From 13-2-20CM-66-19 sp963760225 (GTDB taxonomy: Bacteria > Pseudomonadota > Gammaproteobacteria > Steroidobacterales > Steroidobacteraceae): a DNA stretch of 64,000 nt. Location: the NCBI GenBank assembly GCA_963760225.1, contig CAVXCD010000003.1:1488001-1552000 (forward strand), written 5' to 3'. This document shows, one piece after another, positions 16,803 through 23,815 of this stretch. The notes beneath the pieces are model-generated. The model worked only from the letters and a program-made list of their open reading frames with translations, had not been told where the DNA came from and searched no databases. The position numbers and the translations under genes were made by a program. Position 1 is the first letter of the stretch; each line of letters begins with the position of its first letter.

Positions 16803-16900
16803 ATCGGCATTCAGATCGGCAATAATATCGGCACTATGCGTATGTTATATATTATATCTATATGTTTTATAAGTATTAAATATCATATTCGTGATCGGCA
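16803..16900 (+). promoter_or_regulatory. AT-rich promoter with ATCGGCA repeats upstream of fic operon
   Basis: Three copies of ATCGGCA start at 16803, 16815 and 16827, exactly 12 bp apart, and a fourth at 16894 ends 4 bases before the fic ATG. The stretch between (about 16838-16890) is very AT-rich, with several TATAAT-like hexamers, in a GC-rich genome. This looks like an operator bound by a cooperative repressor, possibly the operon's own product (the Fic protein has a C-terminal winged-helix-like region). No good Shine-Dalgarno is visible; the last repeat occupies that position. Confidence 0.6.
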
Positions 16901-16904
16901 ATAA

Positions 16905-18098
16905 ATGCGGTATTCAATCACCTCAATAGAACCTCTGATGCCGGAACCTGGCGATCGCGAGTTGGAAGACTTGGCGGCCAGCGTTATTGGCAGGTCAAGC
17001 GCGCTCGCCGGCCAGCTCAATCCAGTGGTTGCAGAGTCCGTAGGTGATCTCGTGCGCAGCATGAACTGCTACTACAGCAATCTCATCGAGGGACACGACA
17101 CAAGTCCGCGGGATATCGAACGCGCAATGGCCAGCGACTATTCCGCGGATCCCAAGAGGCGGGATCTGCAGCATGAGGCGCGGGCTCACATTGAAGTGCA
17201 GCGCATGATCGATTTGGGCGAGTCGCCGAAAGAACCAATTTCGTCGCTTCAGTACGTCCGATGGCTGCACCAGGAATTCTGCCGGCGACTGCCGGACGAT
17301 TTGCTGTGGGTGACGAACCCCGATACAGGGGAGAGGCTGCGCGTTGTGCCTGGGGAACTGCGCCGTGTCGCAGTTAAGGTGGGGCAGCATGTGCCTCCAG
17401 CGCCGGAGCATCTTGAGGCCCTGATGCATCGATTCAACGAGGCTTACTCGTCCTCCAGTCTATCGAAGCTGACTCGCATCATCGCGACGGGCGCTGCCCA
17501 TCACCGACTCCTGTGGGTCCACCCCTTCCTTGATGGTAACGGGCGTGTCGCGCGGCTGCTTTCGTATGCCATGTTGCGGGACGTTGGCGTAGGCAACAGC
17601 CTCTGGTCGGTGGCACGAGGGCTTGCGCGCCGTGTGGACCAATACCGCAGGGCGCTGGCCGCAGCCGATGCGCCGCGTCTGGGCGATTTCGACGGGCGCG
17701 GGGCGCTTTCTTCGAGGAGGCTGAGAGACTTCTGTGTCTTTTTTCTCGAGACATGCCTCGATCAGCTCGAATTCATGCACTCGCTGCTCCAGCCGTCGGA
17801 GCTCCTGAGGAGAATGAAGATTTATGTCGACGATGAGGTCGAGGCGGGGCGCTTGCCGAGGGGAAGCATGGGGATCCTGCGAGAGGCTGTACTGACCGGT
17901 GAGATTGAACGCGGCAGGGCAGCGGAACTCACGGGTTACCAGGAGCGTCGTGCCCGCGACATTCTGGGAGCACTGCTCGATTCCGGGCTGTTAGTCACCA
18001 ACTCGCCGAAAGGACCAGTGCGCTTGGGCTTCCCCGTGCACGTGCTCGAGCGCTGGTTGCCGCGGCTGTATCCCGGCGATGTGACCGCGCCTGCGTGA
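16905..18098 (+). CDS. Fic-domain AMPylase, class II
   Basis: 397 residues. The Fic core carries the full active motif HPFLDGNGR (residues 206-214). An inhibitory helix motif S-N-L-I-E-G (residues 58-63) fits the [ST]xxxE[GN] pattern N-terminal to the Fic core, making it class II, where the Glu blocks ATP until relieved. The C-terminal about 80 residues look like a winged helix (RAAELTGYQERRARDILGAL). It should transfer AMP, or another nucleotide part, to a target hydroxyl. It is first gene of a Fic-kinase-TPR operon; the stop overlaps the kinase start by 4 bp (GTGA). Confidence 0.9.
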   Translation: MRYSITSIEPLMPEPGDRELEDLAASVIGRSSALAGQLNPVVAESVGDLVRSMNCYYSNLIEGHDTSPRDIERAMASDYSADPKRRDLQHEARAHIEVQRMIDLGESPKEPISSLQYVRWLHQEFCRRLPDDLLWVTNPDTGERLRVVPGELRRVAVKVGQHVPPAPEHLEALMHRFNEAYSSSSLSKLTRIIATGAAHHRLLWVHPFLDGNGRVARLLSYAMLRDVGVGNSLWSVARGLARRVDQYRRALAAADAPRLGDFDGRGALSSRRLRDFCVFFLETCLDQLEFMHSLLQPSELLRRMKIYVDDEVEAGRLPRGSMGILREAVLTGEIERGRAAELTGYQERRARDILGALLDSGLLVTNSPKGPVRLGFPVHVLERWLPRLYPGDVTAPA

Positions 18099-19171
18099 AC
18101 GAGATAACGCGGATTGTCACTGTGAGCATCGCCAGAAAACTTCTTGGTCAGATCTTGGAGGGTCGCTGGACTCTCGTCTCTGAGCGACAGCCGCCGCCGA
18201 CTGCAAGCGGGGGTTGCTTCTCCCATGGGTTCATCGCTCGCGGCCCTGATGGCGAGGAAGCCTTCGTAAAGGTGCTCGACATCCGGCTGAACGGCAGTCA
18301 TTCGGATCCACTCAAGGACCTCGAGATCCGCATTCAGCGGTTCAACTACGAAGCGGACATCGCGCGGGCCTGCGCCGATGATCGGCTTAGCCGAGTAGCG
18401 CATGCCATTGCGCATGGTGTCTTGCGCGTGGGACCCGATGGATCGGAGGCTTTCCCATATCTTATCTTCGAGCGAGCAGCCGGGGATCTGCGCGATCAGA
18501 TTGCCCGCGAGCGACAGTTGCCTCCTTGGGTTTGCTTTGGGGTCTTGCACAACGTGGCAGTTGCCATTCGGCAGCTCCACGCAAGAAACATTGCGCATCA
18601 GGACGTGAAGCCATCGAATGTTCTCGACTATCGGGCCGACGGGCACAAGCTCGGCGACTTCGGCAGTGCACACGTCCGTGCGCGTGCACGGCCGGGCCCG
18701 ATACTGCCGATTGCAGGGGATCCAACCTACGCGCCTCCTGAGCAACTCTATCGGTACCATGTCGACGACTGGGTATGGCGTCGCCTGATGGGCGACGTTT
18801 ACCACCTTGGTAGTCTTGCCTTGTTTCTACTCACCGGAGAGGGTGCAACGGCCCGCTTGGCGAGACAGCTCGCGCCCGAGCACCATTGGGACGTCTGGAC
18901 AGGATCAACTGACGACCTGCTGCCGATCCTGCGACACACGGTAGCCGGGGTAGTCGACGAGGTCCTTCCTGAGCACAGTAACCTCGATCCGAGCAAGCAC
19001 GCAGAACTCACCCAGATCCTGCGTTATCTGCTCGAGCCAGATCCGCGGCTGCGGGGCTATCCAGCGGATCGCTCGGAGGGTGTGCCGAATGGCATGCAGC
19101 GCCTGATCTCGAAGTTCTACGTGTTCTCGGAAGCGGCGCGCTTGCGCGGCACTACTCGAGGTCGGCGATGA
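18095..19171 (+). CDS. Ser/Thr protein kinase, cytoplasmic
   Basis: 358 residues from GTG 18095. Eukaryotic-like kinase motifs are in order: Lys59 (AFVKVLD), C-helix Glu near 86 (NYEADIA), catalytic loop HQDVKPSNV (168-176, HQD instead of HRD), DFG at 188-190 and activation-end APPE at 213-216. The glycine-rich loop is weak (ASGGCFSHG). All catalytic residues are present, so activity is likely. There is no membrane segment or PASTA domain. It is flanked by 4-bp overlaps to fic and the TPR gene. A C-terminal region of about 90 residues follows the kinase fold. Confidence 0.87.
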   Translation: MNEITRIVTVSIARKLLGQILEGRWTLVSERQPPPTASGGCFSHGFIARGPDGEEAFVKVLDIRLNGSHSDPLKDLEIRIQRFNYEADIARACADDRLSRVAHAIAHGVLRVGPDGSEAFPYLIFERAAGDLRDQIARERQLPPWVCFGVLHNVAVAIRQLHARNIAHQDVKPSNVLDYRADGHKLGDFGSAHVRARARPGPILPIAGDPTYAPPEQLYRYHVDDWVWRRLMGDVYHLGSLALFLLTGEGATARLARQLAPEHHWDVWTGSTDDLLPILRHTVAGVVDEVLPEHSNLDPSKHAELTQILRYLLEPDPRLRGYPADRSEGVPNGMQRLISKFYVFSEAARLRGTTRGRR

Positions 19172-20757
19172 CGTCTCTAATGAACGATTCACGTCGTCGT
19201 CTGATCCCGCGGTGGCGGTACGCGGCACCGTCGATCGCGCCGGCGGAAACAGTTGGTGACCGGACCAACAGCGGGCAACCAGAAGTCGATGATTCGTTCT
19301 GGGAGGAGAAGCGCCGCAACTGGGTGGAGGACCCGCGAATTGCGACTGCTGCTGAGTTGGTTTCATGCGCCATTGCTCTGAACCGCCTCGGACAGGTCGA
19401 GGACGCCGTGAGCTATCTGCGCGCGCGAAGCAAGGAGCTACGACGTGGTCCAGGAGAAATGGTTGTCCACGCGCTCGCAATCCTGAGACGTTCCTCAGAA
19501 GATGCGGCCGATGCAGTGGTGCCCCCGACGGGTAACGAGGCATACGTCAGCGGTCGCAAGGAAGCCCGGGCTGTAATCGCTCGGTCGCGTGCAAGACTCG
19601 CAACTACACCGCGCGATGCGCTTGCCTGGATGGATATGTCCCGGGCGTACACCACGCTTGGCCAGCCGGAACACGCGGAAGCCGCAATTGGCCGCGCTCT
19701 TTTGCTCGCGCCGAATAGTCGGTTGATCGTACGAGCGGCATGCAGGCGGTTAGTACATGCGGATCGAACGGAGGATGCGCACCGTTTGCTGTTGCGTCAC
19801 CCGAGAACTCGACACGACCCGTGGCTAATCGCCGCCGAGATAGCACTCGCGCAGATACTCGAAGAGACCCCGCGGCTGGCGCGCGAAGGGCGCGCGCTGC
19901 TGGAATCCGGAAAGTTCAGTCCAGCTGGGGTCACAGAGCTAGCGGGAGCGCTCGGGACAATAGAGTTCCTAAGTGGCTCTATGAAGCGAGCACGCCGCCT
20001 GTTTCAGTTGAGCATGCAGGCACCTTCGGAAAATGCAGTGGCGCAGGCAAGGTGGATCGCTGCGCGTACTGGCGGCATTATCATCAGCGACGATGCCTGG
20101 CGCACTCCGCGGTCCTACGAGGCCTGGTGCTGGCGCGCATTCCAGGCGAAGAAGTGGGAACTGTCACTGGCTTTCGCCAAGCAGTGGGTGCGCGACGAGC
20201 CGTTCTCAAGCCGGGCTGCGGTTCTGGCGACTTTTCTCGCGACTGCTGTAAACGAGGACTACGAGTATGCGATCGAGTGCGCACGTGAGGTGCTAATCGC
20301 GGACGGCTCGGACAGCATGCTGCGCAACAATCTCGTCGTAGCGCTCGCGTACGCGGATCGCTTGGATGAAGCGCGCAAGGAGGCGGCACGGATGCCTAAC
20401 GAGCAGGATCCCGACCGGGCATGCACATTCCTGGCTACGCAGGGACTTGTTGAGATGCGCTCCGGCCACTTTGTGTTGGGCAGAGACTTCTACCGTCGGG
20501 CTTTCGATTGCGCATCGCCGCACCTGAAGCTGCGCGTCTTCACCCATTGGCTGAAGGAGGAGTTGCGAGTGGATCCGCGTGGATCTCGGGGTCTCTTGGC
20601 CCGCGTAGATCGGGCGGCCCAGGCACAGCACGACAACATTTCCTCGCGAGTCGTCGAGCTGACCACGGCGAGATATAGCTCCCTTGAGGGGGCGGCCGCG
20701 CCGTTGTCTGAGCCTGTGGCGCAACTGGACGGGCTGCTGACGCGCGGCGATGAATAG
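19168..20757 (+). CDS. TPR-repeat protein, third gene of the Fic-kinase operon
   Basis: 529 residues, starting inside the kinase stop (ATGA, 19168-19171). Helical TPR-like pairs run through most of the protein, clearest at DALAWMDMSRAYTTLGQPEHAEAAIGRALLLAP and in SMLRNNLVVALAYADRLDEARKEAARMP. The N-terminal about 45 residues are basic and probably disordered. No signal peptide, membrane segment or enzymatic motif. A scaffold, or a sensor for the kinase and Fic enzyme, is the natural inference. It is the last gene before the element's right end. Confidence 0.8.
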   Translation: MTSLMNDSRRRLIPRWRYAAPSIAPAETVGDRTNSGQPEVDDSFWEEKRRNWVEDPRIATAAELVSCAIALNRLGQVEDAVSYLRARSKELRRGPGEMVVHALAILRRSSEDAADAVVPPTGNEAYVSGRKEARAVIARSRARLATTPRDALAWMDMSRAYTTLGQPEHAEAAIGRALLLAPNSRLIVRAACRRLVHADRTEDAHRLLLRHPRTRHDPWLIAAEIALAQILEETPRLAREGRALLESGKFSPAGVTELAGALGTIEFLSGSMKRARRLFQLSMQAPSENAVAQARWIAARTGGIIISDDAWRTPRSYEAWCWRAFQAKKWELSLAFAKQWVRDEPFSSRAAVLATFLATAVNEDYEYAIECAREVLIADGSDSMLRNNLVVALAYADRLDEARKEAARMPNEQDPDRACTFLATQGLVEMRSGHFVLGRDFYRRAFDCASPHLKLRVFTHWLKEELRVDPRGSRGLLARVDRAAQAQHDNISSRVVELTTARYSSLEGAAAPLSEPVAQLDGLLTRGDE

Positions 20758-20881
20758 GCGCCACTGAGGCGGTTAGCCACTCGGCGAAGGCTTGCCGCAG
20801 AGAGGTGCTGGGTACGGAGGCGGGTACGGGAATTTCTAGCGCGCCACGATCCTTCAAGTAATCATCGCGTTAGGTAGCGCT

Positions 20882-20912
20882 GTTCAACTCCGGCCGGGGG
20901 CGCCAGACCCTC
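20882..20912 (+). repeat. Attachment site, distal end of the element
   Basis: 31 bases identical to 6742-6772 in the tRNA-Arg 3' end. It is followed by a second copy of the integrase leader region (dyad, ACGGGTAC repeats, integrase start), so it also served as the left end of a second, now decayed element. Confidence 0.9.
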
Positions 20913-20943
20913 CTATCACCCTGTACCAACAGCGCTCATCTAG

Positions 20944-20980
20944 TCTCACGAAGTCCTATGAGAATAGGCATTTAGTGAGA
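20944..20980. promoter_or_regulatory. Second copy of the integrase-leader dyad
   Basis: Diverged copy of 6804-6840, keeping the arms TCTCAC and GTGAGA and improving the inner pair to CCTAT/ATAGG. The T run seen after the first copy is lost. It sits 32 bp past the 31-bp attachment repeat, as in the first copy. Confidence 0.45.
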
Positions 20981-21023
20981 AATCTGCTGCTCAGGAGCGC
21001 TCAAGGCGTAACGGCCAAAAACG

Positions 21024-21098
21024 ACGGGTACGGAAACCAAGACGGGTACGGAAACCACGACGGGTACAATGACGGCTACGAAGAACCCCGACGGGTAC
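21024..21098 (+). repeat. ACGGGTAC array upstream of the integrase relic
   Basis: Exact copies start at 21024, 21042, 21060 and 21091, and a degenerate one (ACGGCTAC) at 21072; the spacing is 18, 18, 12 and 19 bp. The last three intervals match the first element's array, with one additional unit. Confidence 0.6.
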
Positions 21099-21101
21099 GA
21101 A

Positions 21102-21170
21102 TTGGCCGCCACTGATTTTCTGACCGGGGCGCGACTTCGCAGCGCGAAACCCCACGCACGACAACGCTAA
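21102..21170 (+). pseudogene. Integrase relic (N-terminal stub)
   Basis: TTG-started frame of 22 codons ending in TAA. The first 17 residues, LAATDFLTGARLRSAKP, match the intact integrase start at 6944 apart from the initiator, E9G and G14S. Homology then stops. It is the remnant of a second P4-like integrase whose body is deleted. Confidence 0.85.
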
Positions 21171-21186
21171 AACCCTTGAGGGTTAG

Positions 21187-21312
21187 ATGCTCGTGACGGA
21201 GCCGTCGCAGGCCGCATTTCTGAGCTACGCCTCGCAGGACGCCGAGCCTGCACAGCGTATCGCTGACGCGCTTCGGGCGGCCGGGATCGAGCGCTCTTGC
21301 GCACGACCTTAG
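21187..21312 (+). pseudogene. TIR-domain gene fragment
   Basis: 41 codons from ATG 21187 to TAG 21310-21312. The first 35 residues include AAFLSYASQDAEPAQRIADA and then LRAAGIE, the start of a TIR domain (first strand and helix). The reading frame then breaks into unrelated sequence at the ars promoter. It is the 5' stub of a TIR protein gene, such as are common in bacterial immune systems. The rest was lost in the deletion that joined the ars operon here. Confidence 0.65.
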
Positions 21313-21324
21313 ATTCCATATAAT
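21297..21324 (+). promoter_or_regulatory. Promoter of the ars operon
   Basis: A perfect TATAAT at 21319-21324 with TTGCGC at 21297-21302, spacer 16 bp. An imperfect dyad TTC...GAA overlaps the -10 and is a plausible ArsR operator. The arsR ATG is 7 bp past the -10, so the transcript would be nearly leaderless or the true start site differs. Confidence 0.5.
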
Positions 21325-21331
21325 TGAAACT

Positions 21332-21682
21332 ATGAAAGTACCTGAAGCCATCGAAGCACTGAGCGCCCTGGCATCAGACGCACGCCTCGCCGTCTACCGC
21401 TTGTTGGTCAAGCGGGGTCCGGAGGGGTACACCCCCTCCGAACTCGTCAGACGACTGGAGCTACCGGCGCCAACGCTGTCTTTTCACCTCAAGGGTCTCG
21501 CGCAGGCGGGGCTCGTGATTACTCGTCGCGAGGGTCGCAATCTCCATTACAGCCCGAACTTCGAGCGTATGAACGCGCTCGTCGGCTTTCTAACTGAGAA
21601 CTGTTGCAGCCTGGCCGAGCAGGCCTGCGGGACCGATTGCCAACCGTTGAGCGACGTGACTCAACGAAGGAAACGAGCATGA
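21332..21682 (+). CDS. arsR: ArsR-family arsenic-responsive repressor
   Basis: 116 residues with a winged helix (TPSELVRRLELPAPTLSFHL is the recognition region). The C-terminal ENCCSLAEQACGTDC cluster supplies vicinal Cys for As(III)/Sb(III) binding, as in ArsR types with the site at the C-terminus. It represses its own operon until arsenite binds. Its stop overlaps the arsI start (ATGA). Confidence 0.9.
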   Translation: MKVPEAIEALSALASDARLAVYRLLVKRGPEGYTPSELVRRLELPAPTLSFHLKGLAQAGLVITRREGRNLHYSPNFERMNALVGFLTENCCSLAEQACGTDCQPLSDVTQRRKRA

Positions 21683-22137
21683 AGCGCCTACACGTCCACG
21701 TGTCCGTCAGGGATCTCAATACCTCCGTGCGTTTCTACCGCCAGCTATTTGCCGCCGAGCCCGCGGTGCGCAAGGACGACTATGCGAAGTGGATGCTGGA
21801 GGACCCGCGGATGAACTTCGCGATCAGCCAGCGCGGTGGCAAGCCCGGCGTGCAGCACCTGGGGATCCAGGTGGAGGATCGCACTGAGCTCGCAGAGGTC
21901 TACACGCGGCTACGGCGGGCCGAGGGACCGATGATCGAGGAGGGGACGACGACCTGTTGCTACGCGCACGGTGAGAAGAGCTGGATCGACGACCCGCAGG
22001 GCGTGCAGTGGGAGACCTTCCTCACCACCGGCGAAAGCACCGAGTACGGCACGGACCAGATACGGTCCGAACAGAAGAAGCGACAAACCGATGCGCCCTG
22101 CGGCGCAACGAGCTGCTGTTCACCAGGATCGGCCTGA
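21679..22137 (+). CDS. arsI: ArsI-like C-As lyase (glyoxalase/bleomycin fold)
   Basis: 152 residues from ATG 21679 (AAGGAAA upstream). It is a vicinal-oxygen-chelate protein with His5, His60 and Glu112 as likely Fe(II) ligands and the vicinal Cys pair TTTCCYAH (93-94) characteristic of ArsI. ArsI cleaves the carbon-arsenic bond of trivalent methyl or aromatic arsenicals, using oxygen. CadI-type proteins share the fold, but the operon favours ArsI. A C-terminal tail with TSCCSP adds another Cys pair. Confidence 0.82.
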   Translation: MKRLHVHVSVRDLNTSVRFYRQLFAAEPAVRKDDYAKWMLEDPRMNFAISQRGGKPGVQHLGIQVEDRTELAEVYTRLRRAEGPMIEEGTTTCCYAHGEKSWIDDPQGVQWETFLTTGESTEYGTDQIRSEQKKRQTDAPCGATSCCSPGSA

Positions 22138-22152
22138 CCTCGAGGGGCTGGT

Positions 22153-22596
22153 GTGGCCGAGCTGCGCGCCGCTGCTGAAGCCGACCTGGGTGCCATACGG
22201 GCGCTCCTTGAGAGTGCGGGGCTGCCGACGACCGATCTTCAGGCTGCGAAACCGAGCTTCACGCTGCTGCGCGAGCATGGTGCGATCGTGGCCGCTGGCG
22301 CGTTGCAGCGGTTCGGCTCATCGGCGCTGCTGCGGTCCGTAGTAGTCGCGACAGATCGCCGCGGTGCCGGATTGGGCAGCATCATCGTGCACGAACTCGA
22401 GAAGCTCGCGGCTGCGGTGCGGATCCGCCGGCTATTTCTTCTTACCCAGACCGCTCGGGAGTTCTTTGCGCATCAAGGCTATCGCGTCGTCGAACGAAGC
22501 GAAGCCCCGCAGGACCTCCAGGGGAGCGAGGAGTTTCACTCGCTGTGTCCCACGTCTGCGACCTGCATGATGAAAGTACTGGCCGATTCGCCGTAG
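22153..22596 (+). CDS. arsN2: GNAT acetyltransferase ArsN2-like
   Basis: 147 residues from GTG 22153. GNAT fold with the acetyl-CoA loop in VVVATDRRGAGLGSIIVHEL and a C-terminal QTAREFFAHQGYRVVERSEAP that is typical of the ArsN2 group. ArsN proteins are linked to resistance against organoarsenicals by N-acetylation; the substrate here is inferred from context. Its stop codon shares one base with the arsC start. Confidence 0.82.
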   Translation: MAELRAAAEADLGAIRALLESAGLPTTDLQAAKPSFTLLREHGAIVAAGALQRFGSSALLRSVVVATDRRGAGLGSIIVHELEKLAAAVRIRRLFLLTQTAREFFAHQGYRVVERSEAPQDLQGSEEFHSLCPTSATCMMKVLADSP

Positions 22597-23120
22597 TGCA
22601 CCGCGTGGCAGATCGACCTTACAACGTGCTCTTCCTGTGTACCGGCAACTCCGCGCGCAGCATCCTCGCGGAGGCCCTGATTAACCAATGGGGAGGTGGA
22701 AAGTTCCAAGGGCTCAGTGCGGGCAGCCATCCCAAGGGCGCTGTGCACCCAATTGCACTGCAGCTGCTGGAGCGCATGAACCTTCCGACCGCAGGCCTGC
22801 GCAGCAAGAGCTGGGACGAATTCGCCGTGCCGGGCGCGGCTGCGCTCGATTTCGTGTTCACCGTCTGTGACAACGCGGCCGGCGAGGTCTGTCCCTATTG
22901 GCCCGGGCAGCCGATGACCGCCCACTGGGGAGTGCCGGACCCGGCGGCTGTCGAAGGCACGGAGGCGGACAAATGGCTGGCTTTCCGCAAGACCTTCAGG
23001 TTGCTCGACAACCGCATCAAGGTCTTCACCAGTCTGCCACTGGCCACGCTCGATCGGATCAAGCTGCAGGGACGCCTGGATGCGATCGGCAAAATCGCGG
23101 CCCCCAGGGTCGACGAATGA
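22596..23120 (+). CDS. arsC: Thioredoxin-type arsenate reductase / low-Mr phosphatase fold
   Basis: 174 residues from GTG 22596; an upstream ATG at 22545 inside arsN2 is less likely. The P-loop CTGNSARS near the N-terminus holds the nucleophilic Cys and the Arg. Two further Cys spaced by seven (VCDNAAGEVCP) match the redox relay of thioredoxin-coupled ArsC. It reduces arsenate to arsenite in the cytoplasm. It overlaps the following channel gene by 4 bp (ATGA). Confidence 0.9.
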   Translation: MHRVADRPYNVLFLCTGNSARSILAEALINQWGGGKFQGLSAGSHPKGAVHPIALQLLERMNLPTAGLRSKSWDEFAVPGAAALDFVFTVCDNAAGEVCPYWPGQPMTAHWGVPDPAAVEGTEADKWLAFRKTFRLLDNRIKVFTSLPLATLDRIKLQGRLDAIGKIAAPRVDE

Positions 23121-23815
23121 ATCTCACCCGGCGGCTGAGCGCCGAGGGACTCGGCTCGCTGCTCCTGGCTGCTGCCGTCGTAGGCTCAGGGGTCATGGCA
23201 GAGCGACTCGCCGCGGGAAACTCCGCCGTTGCGCTGCTGGCGAACACGGGAGCCACAGTAGCCGTGCTGGCAACCCTGATCGCACTCCTGGGTCCCATCA
23301 GCGGCGCGCATTTCAATCCTGCGGTCTCGCTGATCCAGGCGGTACGCGGTGTGCTCGCCTGGCGCGATGCGAGTGCCTATGCGCTGATCCAGGTGGTTGG
23401 CTGCTGCCTCGGGGCGCTCCTCGCGCATGCGATGTTTGACCTTCCCTGGCTGCAGTCGTCCCTGCACGTGCGCACCGGTACGTCGCAGTGGCTGGCGGAG
23501 GCGGTCGCAACCTTCGGGTTGATCCTGGTCGCCGTTGGACATCGACGAGTGGAGGATGCTCCGTGGATGATCGCCGCGTGGATCGGCGGTGCCTATTGGT
23601 TCACCGCCTCGACGTCGTTCGCCAATCCCGCGATCACCATCGCCCGTTCGCTCTCGGATACCTTCTCCGGTATCCGACCCGTTGACGTGCCGGCCTTCAT
23701 CGTCGCGCAGCTCGCAGGTGCGCTGCTGGCCCTCCTGGTGGCGCGCCCTCTGTTGGGCGCGGACCGAGTAACGACCGCGGTGAACTCGAGCTCCGTGTCT
23801 ACGGATTCGTCGTGA
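23117..23815 (+). CDS. aqpS: MIP-family aquaglyceroporin, arsenic channel
   Basis: 232 residues with about six membrane segments. It has both NPA half-helix motifs: HFNPAVS (about residue 60) and FANPAIT (about 175). In an ars operon lacking arsB or acr3 it is the likely exit route for arsenite or methylarsenite, downhill, as described for AqpS of Sinorhizobium. Its last 17 bp overlap the convergent lipoprotein gene. Confidence 0.87.
   Translation: MNLTRRLSAEGLGSLLLAAAVVGSGVMAERLAAGNSAVALLANTGATVAVLATLIALLGPISGAHFNPAVSLIQAVRGVLAWRDASAYALIQVVGCCLGALLAHAMFDLPWLQSSLHVRTGTSQWLAEAVATFGLILVAVGHRRVEDAPWMIAAWIGGAYWFTASTSFANPAITIARSLSDTFSGIRPVDVPAFIVAQLAGALLALLVARPLLGADRVTTAVNSSSVSTDSS

Larger units (their letters stand above)
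6742..20912. mobile_element. Integrative mobilizable element in tRNA-Arg
   Basis: About 14.1 kb bounded by 31-bp direct repeats. The integrase is at the tRNA end; the element also holds alpA, mobC-relaxase and cargo (exported proteins, ATPases, HNH-like protein, Fic-kinase-TPR operon). No type IV secretion, replication or phage structural genes are present, so it is best described as an integrative mobilizable element. The gap 20758-20881 shows no gene. Confidence 0.85.

Noticed and set aside
21332..23815. ars operon as cargo of the intact 14-kb element
   Set aside because: It lies outside the 31-bp repeats. It may belong to the decayed second element, but no third copy of the repeat was seen to prove it.
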